In this document: piece after piece, positions 7,011 through 12,846 of the stretch
Layout: every line of letters starts with the position of its first letter
Position numbering within the stretch: position 1 is the first letter of the stretch
Virus record (IMG/VR): IMGVR_UViG_3300011258_001282
Span: 1-37,202 of that record
DNA length: 37,202 nucleotides
Strand: one strand, 5' to 3'
Source: a virus
The notes under the pieces: generated by a model
The model's database searches: none
Seen by the model: only the letters and a program-made list of their open reading frames with translations
What the model was told of the DNA's origin: nothing
Position numbers and translations under genes: made by a program

Positions 7011-7534
7011 CGGGCGTCCCCCTCTGGGGTGGGGGAGAGGGCCTTGCGGCTTTCAAATACGGTTTCGATGTACTGGATTTTCGCGAGGCACTCTGCAACA
7101 TCGCCGTTGCTGTTGTAGGTTTCACCAAAGTGGGTTCGCGCTTCGTCAATTGTCGCCCACGTCCTGCAACCAGCGGTGATTTTGAGTTCAAAGTTCTTTG
7201 GATCGTAGGTGGCGCGAAAAATGTATCCACGAGCATCCACGCCAGCGTCGATGATGGGGGCTCCCCACAGGTTGGCTCCCCACAGGTTGGCTCCCCGCAG
7301 GTCGGCTCCCCGCAGGTTGGCTCCCCGCAGTTTGGCTTCCCGCAGGTCGGCTCCCCGCAGGTCGGCTCCCCGCAGGTCGGCTCCCCGCAGGTCGGCTTCC
7401 TCTTTGATTCCCCACTTGACAGCAGCACCAATTTGTAGCGAGCGATCCTTGGTCTCAAAGGATGCATCAATCTCGGCAGTGAATTTCACGGAGCCTGAGA
7501 AACGGTTTTTGATTTCAACTTTCATAGCGTTCAT
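7007..7534 (-). CDS. Pentapeptide-repeat protein
   Basis: 175 residues from the ATG at 7534, which overlaps the upstream TGA; ATG at 7525 is an alternative. Residues about 47-95 are consecutive pentapeptide units of the A-D/N-L-R/W-G type, which stack into a right-handed quadrilateral beta helix. The flanks are unrelated: an N-terminal strand domain (VEIKNRFSGSVKFTAEID) and a C-terminal domain with GYIFRATYDPKNFELKITAGCRTW. Some pentapeptide proteins mimic DNA and protect gyrase, but ten units are short for a Qnr-like protein. The repeat is short beside the flanks, so it may be only a structural linker. Confidence 0.82.
   Translation of the reverse strand: MNAMKVEIKNRFSGSVKFTAEIDASFETKDRSLQIGAAVKWGIKEEADLRGADLRGADLRGADLREAKLRGANLRGADLRGANLWGANLWGAPIIDAGVDARGYIFRATYDPKNFELKITAGCRTWATIDEARTHFGETYNSNGDVAECLAKIQYIETVFESRKALSPTPEGDAR
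7259..7393. repeat. Tandem 15-bp repeat inside pentapeptide gene
   Basis: Nine consecutive 15-bp units of the form GGCTCCCCGCAGGTC, with a few substitutions (A/G at base 9, C/T at base 15, one GTTT variant, one TTCC variant) and a partial tenth unit. In the minus strand each unit encodes one pentapeptide. Nucleotide identity between units is much higher than the protein repeat requires, which suggests recent expansion or homogenisation by slippage. Confidence 0.95.
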
Positions 7535-7854
7535 TCCGCTGCTTGCGTGGGGGTGGAAAGGCCGCGCAGGCGAACACTGGGGTGAGTGAACCCGTAGCCC
7601 ATCTCGCAAAACAACTTGTCGGCGGCGGCAATGTTCTCGCGGATTGTGTCAACAACCCCCTCGGCCAAATCTTCCGCGTTTTCACAAACGTCGTGTTGGC
7701 CCATGATTGCCTTAATGCGAGCAAGCACATCCTCGGCATCGCTTAGAACACTCTCCATAGCGGCCTTGGCTTGGCACATCGCCTGAACGTCCAGGGGCAG
7801 TATTTCTGCCTTGGTCTCTGCGCGGTCTGCGTATTCTTGGAAAAGGTTGGTCAT
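7531..7854 (-). CDS. First gene of leftward operon, hypothetical helical protein
   Basis: 107 residues beginning MTNLFQEYADRAETKAEIL. A long helix (PLDVQAMCQAKAAMESVLSD through ARIKAIM) is followed by a second helix around IRENIAAADKLFCEMG. GGAG lies six bases before the ATG. It is the promoter-proximal gene, so it should be the earliest leftward product. No family recognised. By position only, lambda N occupies the equivalent place, but N-like Arg-rich RNA-binding sequence is absent here. Confidence 0.72.
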   Translation of the reverse strand: MTNLFQEYADRAETKAEILPLDVQAMCQAKAAMESVLSDAEDVLARIKAIMGQHDVCENAEDLAEGVVDTIRENIAAADKLFCEMGYGFTHPSVRLRGLSTPTQAAE

Positions 7855-7880
7855 GTCTCTCTCCGTTTGGGTATGGAGAG

Positions 7881-7909
7881 AGAGTAGGAAATATCCTTCC
7901 TTTAGTCAA
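7881..7909 (-). promoter_or_regulatory. pL: Leftward early promoter (pL-like)
   Basis: On the minus strand TTGACT (7909-7904) and TACTCT (7886-7881) are separated by 17 bp. Transcription would start near 7874, about 20 nt before the first leftward gene. One operator lies inside the spacer and a second overlaps the upstream edge of the -35 box. Confidence 0.68.
7885..7898. promoter_or_regulatory. Operator OL1
   Basis: TAGGAAATATCCTT, core GGA-AATA-TCC, within the spacer of the leftward promoter. It matches the operator at 8594-8607 in 13 of 14 bases. Bound repressor would block RNA polymerase directly. Confidence 0.75.
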
Positions 7910-7922
7910 AGGAAAAATCCTT
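7909..7922. promoter_or_regulatory. Operator OL2
   Basis: AAGGAAAAATCCTT, with perfect AAGGA/TCCTT arms around AAAA. It is 24 bp from OL1 (start to start) and abuts the -35 box of the leftward promoter. The spacing would put two bound dimers close together. Confidence 0.75.
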
Positions 7923-8177
7923 CGAATCAAAAATAATTTGTGATCTCAGGAAGCGGCCCAACATAAAGCAGACAATCTTCTATATTACAATGCGGGGTTT
8001 ATAGAGGGCTGCACAATTAGCTTGGTTATCCAGCGACAATAGACTTAGTGTCTAAGTGGTGGTCAAGACGCGGACGGGGGAAGTGGAGAATGCGAATGCG
8101 CAGCTTACGAACCCTGGTCGCTGAAATTATTGGCGACATGGAATTGGACAAAACCGCGTTAGAAAAAGTGTTGGGAG
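7923..8177. other. Non-coding gap between leftward promoter and repressor stop, with inverted repeat
   Basis: About 255 bp of AT-richer DNA with no convincing gene. A plus-strand frame from GTG at 8048 runs into the repressor gene and looks like a shadow at its distal end. The striking element is a perfect inverted repeat at 8043-8057, ACTTAG-TGT-CTAAGT, which also contains a nested AGAC/GTCT dyad. There is no T-tract, so it looks like a protein site or RNA hairpin, not a terminator. TTATCCAG at 8026-8033 is a near match to a DnaA box. Confidence 0.55.
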
Positions 8178-8546
8178 CTATCGACCCCGAACATCAGCGA
8201 TTAGATCCCTCATTTTCTGGACCTTTTTTACCTTTTCCGAAGGGGAAAGGTCGCGCTCTGAGTGAGCAAGGGCGTACTCAATCACCATTAGGGCCGCTGA
8301 ATAGTCATCTTCGGGAAGAATAAGTTCTTCCTCAAGGGCGGCGGTATTATCGCCAAGCTCCGACTGAGGCACCTTCAATATCCCCGCTAGTTTCTTTTCA
8401 ACCGATGCTGGCAGCTCGCGTGGTGAACCGCGTTCCAGATATTGTTGGAGGTAGGAGCTGTTGCGCCCAAGTTGCCTTGATGCGCCGGACAGAGAAAGCC
8501 CCTTGTCCCTTAAAAGTTTACGCAATTTGTCTCGACTCTTTTCCAT
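8178..8546 (-). CDS. Phage repressor, HTH only (CI-like)
   Basis: 122 residues. An N-terminal XRE-type helix-turn-helix spans about 5-62: LRKLLRDKGLSLSGASRQLG is the scaffold and first helices, and NSSYLQQYLERGSPRELP is the recognition helix and turn. Residues 63-122 are an acidic linker and a long charged helix (SPSEKVKKVQKMRDLIADV), perhaps for dimerisation. There is no S24/LexA protease domain, so RecA-driven self-cleavage is not expected. It is transcribed leftward between two operator pairs and divergently from the Cro-like gene. No ribosome site precedes the ATG; a leaderless maintenance transcript is possible. Confidence 0.82.
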   Translation of the reverse strand: MEKSRDKLRKLLRDKGLSLSGASRQLGRNSSYLQQYLERGSPRELPASVEKKLAGILKVPQSELGDNTAALEEELILPEDDYSAALMVIEYALAHSERDLSPSEKVKKVQKMRDLIADVRGR

Positions 8547-8570
8547 GACGCAAGAATAAATTTGTTGATA

Positions 8571-8584
8571 GAGGAAATCTCCGC
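8571..8584. promoter_or_regulatory. Operator OR2 (weaker match)
   Basis: GAGGAAATCTCCGC, core GGA-AATC-TCC. It shares the GGA-N4-TCC core with the other operators but has weaker outer bases. It lies 23 bp from OR1 and just upstream of the proposed -35 of the rightward promoter, mirroring OL2. Confidence 0.6.
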
Positions 8585-8613
8585 TTGTGTGCGAAGGAAA
8601 TATCCTTTATGGA
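8585..8613 (+). promoter_or_regulatory. pR: Rightward early promoter (pR-like)
   Basis: TTGTGT (8585-8590), 17-bp spacer, TATGGA (8608-8613). Neither box is ideal, but the geometry is the same as at the leftward promoter: one operator in the spacer and one touching the -35. Predicted start is near 8620, at the ATG of the Cro-like gene, so the message would be nearly leaderless. Confidence 0.5.
8594..8607. promoter_or_regulatory. Operator OR1
   Basis: AAGGAAATATCCTT, with perfect five-base arms AAGGA/TCCTT around AATA. It lies between the proposed -35 and -10 of the rightward promoter and is nearly identical to OL1. Confidence 0.75.
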
Positions 8614-8619
8614 TGGGGA

Positions 8620-8814
8620 ATGACCGAACAAGAACTACTCAAACAGATCAAAAAACACCTCAAAGCGACCGGATTGTCGCGCTCTGCGTTTGGACGTGGG
8701 GCTGTTGGTGACTCCAGATTAATTACTGACATTGAGAACGGGCGTTCTCCTTCGATGCGGACGGTAAAGCGAATTGAAGGCTTTATCAGAAAATCAGCGG
8801 TGGTTGCCCAATGA
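8620..8814 (+). CDS. Cro-like HTH regulator
   Basis: 64 residues from ATG at 8620 (an in-frame upstream extension would run through the operator). A single compact HTH: LLKQIKKHLKATGLSRSAFGRGA is the first helices, DSRLITDIENGRSPSMRTVKRIEGFI the recognition helix and following helix. The S-x-F-G...D-x-R/N-L-x-x-D-I-x-x-GR pattern is a frequent small regulator next to phage repressors in alphaproteobacteria. First gene rightward, divergent from the repressor and beside its operators, so Cro is the natural analogue. Confidence 0.82.
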   Translation: MTEQELLKQIKKHLKATGLSRSAFGRGAVGDSRLITDIENGRSPSMRTVKRIEGFIRKSAVVAQ

Positions 8815-8840
8815 GAAAAGCCGGACACATAGCCCGGCTT
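8814..8840 (-). terminator. Terminator between convergent genes
   Basis: AAGCCGG (8818-8824) and CCGGCTT (8834-8840) form a 7-bp stem with a 9-nt loop. Read on the minus strand the stem is followed by TTTTCTC, a typical rho-independent end for the gene at 8865-9086. On the plus strand it follows the Cro-like stop but has no T-tract, so rightward transcription may read through. Confidence 0.68.
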
Positions 8841-8864
8841 GGAGGTCCCGTCTGCTCGCCCGGT

Positions 8865-9086
8865 TTACCACTGGCTGGGTTTGAGCATTCCCTCGGCGGG
8901 CGCGGGCAGGGCTTCGGCTCTGTCCGCCTTTATTTCGGTTTGGTGGAGGTTGCACCCATCCACGCAGACCAATTTCAGATAGCCGACTTGATGCGGCTGA
9001 CCCAGGCGGGCGGGGGGCGTATCTCTCTCAGTCGTACCCTCGTCCGTCAATCCCATTTCTTTCAATATTTCGCTGATGTGACGCAT
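8865..9086 (-). CDS. Divergent small hypothetical protein
   Basis: 73 residues starting MRHISEILKEMGLTDEG, with GAGG ten bases before the ATG. Gene orientation is opposite to all its neighbours, and it ends just before a minus-strand terminator, which supports it as a real unit. The first 17 residues form an amphipathic helix and the middle has VGYLKLVCVDGCNLHQTEIK; the rest is low complexity. A plus-strand frame over the same DNA (8811-9182) is less protein-like. It shares a 95-bp regulatory gap with the next plus-strand gene, as cII-type switch genes do. Function unknown. Confidence 0.6.
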   Translation of the reverse strand: MRHISEILKEMGLTDEGTTERDTPPARLGQPHQVGYLKLVCVDGCNLHQTEIKADRAEALPAPAEGMLKPSQW

Positions 9087-9100
9087 CGAGCGTTTTCCTC

Positions 9101-9132
9101 TGTCAGTCGTTTCCTTGATGGAAACATTGACA
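9101..9132. promoter_or_regulatory. Compound dyad operator
   Basis: A perfect GTTTCC-TTGAT-GGAAAC inverted repeat (9109-9125) is nested in an outer TGTCA/TGACA pair (9101-9105, 9128-9132). It lies between the divergent genes at 8865-9086 and 9184. The outer right arm is also a consensus -35 (TTGACA, 9127-9132). Looks like a site for a dimeric regulator different from the main repressor. Confidence 0.6.
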
Positions 9133-9183
9133 GGGAAGATTTACGCCATGCGCAAAAAGATTTCGCGTTCGGAGCAAAATGAA

Positions 9184-9564
9184 ATGAACGCCATAACCAT
9201 ACACGACTTGACCTCAGAGACGCTGGTGCGTGAGGCCCGGAAGGGGTTTCGCGCCAAGGTCAAGCAGGTCGTTGGGTTGGAAGGCAAGATGGAGGCGATC
9301 CGTGTTGCCAGTGCATTTTTCGGATTAACCGAAAGTCAGGGGCGGCGGATATTCGACGGCAACCTAAAGGGCATTGACGCCCTGCCATACGTCAAAATCA
9401 CCACTTGGTATTGCGGGGTTGTAGAGGCAGAGGCCCGCAAGAAAGAGTCACGGCAAGCAATTGCTTTGGCCAAACACGGAAGGTTTCAGGATGCGGTTGA
9501 TCAAAGATCAGACACGCGAGGCATTGGCGGGGTGGTTCTACGCAGCGGCGGGCTACACAAGTGA
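9184..9564 (+). CDS. Putative DNA-binding regulator, early right operon
   Basis: 126 residues from ATG at 9184; an ATG at 9148 (AGGGAAGA upstream) would add 12 basic residues. Residues 10-60 read TSETLVREARKGFRAKVKQVVG then KMEAIRVASAFFGLTESQGRRIFDG. This resembles a small phage protein with a helix, K-x-EAIR-x-A, then an HTH-like FGLTESQGRRI. A cII-like regulatory role is inferred from this and from position. The last 27 residues overlap the next gene by 74 nt in another frame and are low in structure, so the real end of the functional domain may be earlier. Confidence 0.68.
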   Translation: MNAITIHDLTSETLVREARKGFRAKVKQVVGLEGKMEAIRVASAFFGLTESQGRRIFDGNLKGIDALPYVKITTWYCGVVEAEARKKESRQAIALAKHGRFQDAVDQRSDTRGIGGVVLRSGGLHK

Positions 9565-9763
9565 TGGTGGGACTTATACCGCCCGTGCTGTGAGTTGGTT
9601 CGTAACGCTTCCTTTTCGTGGTGCGCGCTTTTGCCTGTACTGGCTTGGTGAAAAGATTGATCCGCCTGCGGAGCTTGAGCTTCGTGAGGCTGACTTTGGC
9701 GAGCAGGTGAACATCCCTCATGAGGGGATTGTTTGCTCCGGGCATATCAGCGCGAAGGAGTGA
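9491..9763 (+). CDS. Hypothetical protein
   Basis: 90 residues from ATG at 9491, preceded by GGAAGG seven bases away. The central part is aromatic and amphipathic (ALAGWFYAAAGYTSDGG, SWFVTLPFRGARFCLYWLG) and could touch a membrane, though no clear transmembrane helix is seen. The C-terminus is acidic. The 74-nt overlap with the preceding gene is unusual for this operon. Function unknown. Confidence 0.62.
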   Translation: MRLIKDQTREALAGWFYAAAGYTSDGGTYTARAVSWFVTLPFRGARFCLYWLGEKIDPPAELELREADFGEQVNIPHEGIVCSGHISAKE

Positions 9764-9767
9764 TCCA

Positions 9768-10091
9768 ATGGCTTTCTATGTAGGACAGAAGGTGGTTTGT
9801 ATCAAAGAGGGGGAGTGGTCAAACCGTTATCCAGGAGAAACAGATCCTGCACGTGGTGATGTCCTGACTATACGGGAAGTGGTTGACCTGCCAACAGAGG
9901 GAGGTGCGTTTTTTCGGTTTAAGGAAATCCGAAACCCCTCGTTGCCCCTAAGAACAGAGGCAGTCTATTGGTCGGTTCACTTCCGTCCTGTTGTAGAGAA
10001 GGGCACTGCCGCCGGTGTTGAACTTCTCAAGAAGATCGTAGAGGGCAACAAGGCACCTGCTTCCACCCGCCAGCCAGAGGGGGTGGTGTGA
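9768..10091 (+). CDS. Conserved phage protein, SH3-like
   Basis: 107 residues with AAGGAG seven bases before the ATG. The first half has FYVGQKVVCIKEG, GDVLTIREVVDL, FFRFKEI and a VHFRPVVEK ending. This is the layout of a common small phage protein with an SH3-like barrel (VGQ-V-C-I, G-x-V-Y-T-I-R-E, F-RPV). The C-terminus is short and basic. No function is assigned to the family. Confidence 0.78.
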   Translation: MAFYVGQKVVCIKEGEWSNRYPGETDPARGDVLTIREVVDLPTEGGAFFRFKEIRNPSLPLRTEAVYWSVHFRPVVEKGTAAGVELLKKIVEGNKAPASTRQPEGVV

Positions 10092-10483
10092 TGGGTATGC
10101 ACTCGGACGCTGATAGCGGCGAAGGTTATTTTTCCAGTCGTTTCCACAAACTTTGGTGTGAACACGCGGCAAAAGATCCATTTTTCGGAAAAGCGCTAAA
10201 ATTTCCTTGCGCGACATGGTCAACAGAGGAAACGATCCGGTACTCAAATGAACACGCCAAGTTCAAAAAACAGTTTTTGGCAAGCGATGCCGGTAGGGGT
10301 CTCCTTTGGGAGAGGCATATAAGAGACAACTATCGTTTGCATGAATATGTGTCCGGCGCCCGTAGCGAGAAAACCCTTTCAGACATCACGTACAATCAAA
10401 GGACGCGCGAGCTTTTGCTTGCCGAGCGTCTGAAGTTTGACAGGGCCTATGATAAGTATTTTGGAGGGCCGTGTGATGGGTAA
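10091..10483 (+). CDS. Hypothetical protein
   Basis: 130 residues from the ATG that overlaps the previous TGA (TGATG). Rich in aromatic and basic residues: SSRFHKLWCEHAAKDPFFGKALKF, then two long helices (IRYSNEHAKFKKQFL, ELLLAERLKFDRAYDKYF). No family recognised. It sits immediately before the RusA gene and overlaps it by 8 nt. Confidence 0.68.
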   Translation: MGMHSDADSGEGYFSSRFHKLWCEHAAKDPFFGKALKFPCATWSTEETIRYSNEHAKFKKQFLASDAGRGLLWERHIRDNYRLHEYVSGARSEKTLSDITYNQRTRELLLAERLKFDRAYDKYFGGPCDG

Positions 10484-10847
10484 CCCTGTCACCTTCTCCC
10501 TCCCTATGCCGCCAAGCGTGAATGCTATTTGGCGCGGCAAAAACAAAGGCGTTTATCTCTCTCCAGAATACAAAACCTGGAGGTTGGAGGCGGGCCTTAT
10601 TCTTAACAGCCAACACGTTCCAGAGATGGCGCCACCTTATCGGGTTGAATATGCCTTTGGCCGTCCTGACAAACGCAAGCGGGATGTCTTCAATTTGGAG
10701 AAGGCACTTTCCGATCTCTTGGAGAGCCAGGGCGTGTTTACCAATGACTGCGAGATCGAAGACGGGCGTGTGTATTGGGACAGAGAGAACAAACTTGCCC
10801 AGCCCGGAATGGTTCACTGCACAGTGGAGAGTTTGAATGACACCTGA
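10476..10847 (+). CDS. rusA: RusA-family Holliday junction resolvase
   Basis: 123 residues from ATG at 10476 with GGAGG upstream. The family frame is clear: PMPPSVNAIWRG at the N-terminus, RKRDVFNLEKALSDLL in the middle, then GVFTNDCEIEDGRVYW. RusA cuts four-way DNA junctions as a dimer using acidic residues; in E. coli RusA these are Asp70, Asp72 and Asp91. Here Asp70 and Asp91 are present at the same numbers, but the second acidic position of the usual D-x-D-N motif is Phe72. Activity may be altered or another acid may substitute. It lies between early genes and the DnaA-domain gene. Confidence 0.85.
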   Translation: MGNPVTFSLPMPPSVNAIWRGKNKGVYLSPEYKTWRLEAGLILNSQHVPEMAPPYRVEYAFGRPDKRKRDVFNLEKALSDLLESQGVFTNDCEIEDGRVYWDRENKLAQPGMVHCTVESLNDT

Positions 10848-11205
10848 GGCCAGACAGTCAGAGATTATTTCCAACCTAATGCGCCGGTCTATGGAGCGAG
10901 AGCTAACGCCGAAAGCAACTGTTGCGCAGGTGACATTCGAGAAGATCATCGAGGCGGTGTGTCGGGTAACTGGCTTCTCAGAATCAGAAATACGCGGTCC
11001 AGGCAGAAAGGGTGCTTTGACGGAAGCCCGCGCTCTGGTTTCGTATCTGTGCCGCAAGCTGACAGGTCTAACCTATGAAAGCATTGGCGCTTTTGTGGGC
11101 CGCGATCACACAACGGTCCTTTATCACGTCAACCTTGTGGAAAGCCGTGAGCATCTGAAGGTTGATCTCCGTGCGGTCAAACGTGAGTTGAGGTTGGCAG
11201 CATGA
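10837..11205 (+). CDS. Stand-alone DnaA domain IV protein
   Basis: 122 residues. Residues 30-120 match only the C-terminal DNA-binding domain of DnaA: an N-terminal helix (VTFEKIIEAVCRVTGFSESEI), GRKGALTEARALVSYLCRKLTG, and the box-reading signature GRDHTTVLYHV (88-98). There is no AAA+ ATPase. It should bind DnaA boxes, either to recruit host replication to the phage origin or to interfere with host initiation. Overlaps RusA by 11 nt and precedes the DUF1376 gene, so this is the replication module. Confidence 0.88.
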   Translation: MTPEARQSEIISNLMRRSMERELTPKATVAQVTFEKIIEAVCRVTGFSESEIRGPGRKGALTEARALVSYLCRKLTGLTYESIGAFVGRDHTTVLYHVNLVESREHLKVDLRAVKRELRLAA

Positions 11206-11537
11206 CCCAACTCAACATCTTCGATCACTATCCCCACAAGCCTGGATCAAAACGCTCTCAGGCGTCCAGACAAGCCGCTAGGAGAGTCACATCCAGTGCC
11301 AAAGCAATTCGGGTCAAGGTTCTTGAATGGCTCTCTACGCACCCCTCAGGGGGCACAGCGGAGTCAATCGCAATTGATCTGTTTGAGGGTGATGTCAATT
11401 CAATGGCGTTTGCCACCTTCCGCAACTCCGTTCGCTCTCGGCTGTCTGAGCTTTGTGCCTCTCATGAGGCGATGCGTTCCAAGGAACTAGCGGCGGGTGC
11501 CACGGCCCACACTTATCACAAGGTTGGTGTGCAATGA
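11202..11537 (+). CDS. Winged-helix-like replication-module protein
   Basis: 111 residues, overlapping neighbours at both ends by 4 nt (ATGA). A basic N-terminus (HKPGSKRSQASRQAARRV) precedes a helix-turn-helix-like domain: AIRVKVLEWLSTHPSGGTAESIAIDL, then TFRNSVRSRLSEL as the likely recognition helix and a beta-wing-like AHTYHKV. Similar small proteins occur between DnaA-like and DUF1376 genes in phage replication modules. DNA binding inferred. Confidence 0.72.
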   Translation: MTQLNIFDHYPHKPGSKRSQASRQAARRVTSSAKAIRVKVLEWLSTHPSGGTAESIAIDLFEGDVNSMAFATFRNSVRSRLSELCASHEAMRSKELAAGATAHTYHKVGVQ

Positions 11538-12379
11538 GCGGTTTCCCGTGGGTGAAATTCTATCCTTCGGACTGGCTCGCTGGCACGCGCGGCATGAGTG
11601 CTGCTGAGACGGGCATTTATATCACCTTGATAGCAACAATGTACGAGCGACAAGAGCCCATTAAAGAGGATGTGGGACGCCTTGCGCGAGCTTGTGGTTC
11701 CTCCAATTCGGCATTCAAAAAGGCGCTCGATGTTCTTGTTGAAGACGGAAAGATCGAACGTACTGACGGCCTACTATGGAATAATCGAGTGGGTAGAGAG
11801 TGCGAAAAGCGTTCAGAAAAGTCAGAGGTAGCGAGCCAAAGTGCAAAACGCAGATGGAGCACCTCAGACGAGAAAGACCAACAAAAACAACAGCCCGAAA
11901 ATGCAAACGCAGAGAAAACGCAATGCGAACGCAATGCTAACCAGAAGCCAGATACCAGAAGCCAGATAGATAAGAAAGTTCTTCGTAAGTCTAAGCCGAC
12001 TTACACCGAAGATTATGATCTGTTTTGGAGGGCTTGGCAGGGGTCGCCAGCGAAGTGGCCAACACACGTCAAAGGCGAAGCGTATTCCCATTGGAAAGCC
12101 CTTTCTTCTGAGGATCAGGAAATGGCGGTGGCGTCAATCAAGCCATACCAGGACGCCTGCAAGAAGGCGGACCACGACCCAAAACACGCGGTTCGATATC
12201 TGCGGGATCGGGCGTTTGAAGGTTTTGAAGCTGCTGCGCTTGTGACCATTCCAACGATTTCGCGTGGTGATGATGGCTACGATAATTTCGTGAGATGGAA
12301 GCAAGCGCGCGGGCACAAGATTTTCGAAACGATGCCCATCCACCCTGACTACACACCCCCAATGGAGAAAACACCATGA
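11534..12379 (+). CDS. DUF1376 replication protein
   Basis: 281 residues. Residues 1-90 are a DUF1376 domain: FPWVKFYPSDWLAGTRGMSAAETGIYITLIATMYE, then LARACGS and a DGLLWNNRV strand, a fold related to DnaD/primase-type winged helices. A charged, Gln-rich linker follows (about 95-150), then a helical C-terminal domain (YDLFWRAWQGSPAKWPTHVKGEAYSHWKAL). Phage proteins of this kind act in replication initiation, often with a helicase loader. No phage helicase is visible, so host DnaB is presumably recruited. Coupled to neighbours by 4-nt overlaps. Confidence 0.85.
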   Translation: MSGFPWVKFYPSDWLAGTRGMSAAETGIYITLIATMYERQEPIKEDVGRLARACGSSNSAFKKALDVLVEDGKIERTDGLLWNNRVGRECEKRSEKSEVASQSAKRRWSTSDEKDQQKQQPENANAEKTQCERNANQKPDTRSQIDKKVLRKSKPTYTEDYDLFWRAWQGSPAKWPTHVKGEAYSHWKALSSEDQEMAVASIKPYQDACKKADHDPKHAVRYLRDRAFEGFEAAALVTIPTISRGDDGYDNFVRWKQARGHKIFETMPIHPDYTPPMEKTP

Positions 12380-12639
12380 GTGACCTGATTGAAGGAATGG
12401 CGAGAGCGATAGCAGCGGTAAACAGCACCCCAGCTAAGCGGGGGGATTGGCAGGATTTTGTGTTGGACGCTCAGGCGGCGTTTGCCTTCCTAGCCGACCC
12501 CAAGAACATCACACCAAAGATGGTGGAGGCCGTGAACAACACGTTCACTGACGTTTTGCACGGAGTGGATCACGGCGATTTTCACGGCTGCATCAAAACC
12601 GCACTCACCGCCGCCCTTACAGCGGCTAAGGAGGGATAG
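12376..12639 (+). CDS. Hypothetical protein
   Basis: 87 residues, mainly helical (LIEGMARAIAAVN, DWQDFVLDAQAAFAFL, KMVEAVNNTFTDVLHG). This alpha-helical layout with a conserved MARAIA start and a middle W-x-x-F/Y-x-x-x-AQAA is frequent in small early phage proteins. Function unknown. ATGA overlap with the replication gene. Confidence 0.68.
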   Translation: MSDLIEGMARAIAAVNSTPAKRGDWQDFVLDAQAAFAFLADPKNITPKMVEAVNNTFTDVLHGVDHGDFHGCIKTALTAALTAAKEG

Positions 12640-12846
12640 ATGGGACATTGGTGGGAAGGAAAAGCACACGATCAGATCACTCACAAGCACATCAACGCTG
12701 ATCATTATCCAGGCACGAGACAGCTTTGCGATGCTTGTGACGAACCTACGGGACGTTGTGAGGAGGATGATCTATGGGTGGATGATGATGGGCCGTTTTG
12801 TGAAGAGTGCTATGCCGCCTGTACCTCAGACACAGAGGGGAAGTAG
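12640..12846 (+). CDS. Small zinc-ribbon protein
   Basis: 68 residues, starting directly after the previous stop. Two knuckle-like pairs are visible: CDACDEPTGRC and FCEECYAAC, separated by an acidic strand (DDLWVDDDGP). This is a minimal zinc-binding fold. No function recognised. Confidence 0.7.
   Translation: MGHWWEGKAHDQITHKHINADHYPGTRQLCDACDEPTGRCEEDDLWVDDDGPFCEECYAACTSDTEGK

Noticed and set aside
6940-7470. Cys-rich repeat protein (repeated CGEPT) in another minus-strand frame
   Set aside because: It is an alternate-frame reading of the pentapeptide tandem repeat; the A-D/N-L-R-G frame is the known repeat family.
7188-7589. Other long frames through the 15-bp tandem repeat on both strands
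   Set aside because: A 15-bp unit without stops is open in all frames; these are by-products of the repeat.
8048-8323. Plus-strand frame with GTG start running into the repressor gene
   Set aside because: Half of it is antisense to the repressor, there is no ribosome site, and the Pro-rich end is typical of an antisense shadow.
8811-9182. Plus-strand frame of 123 codons overlapping the Cro-like stop
   Set aside because: The opposite frame at 8865-9086 has a better start, a more protein-like sequence and a minus-strand terminator at its end.
10386-11057. Minus-strand frame of 223 codons under RusA and the DnaA-domain gene
   Set aside because: Both plus-strand genes show clear family motifs; no ribosome site or motif on the minus strand.
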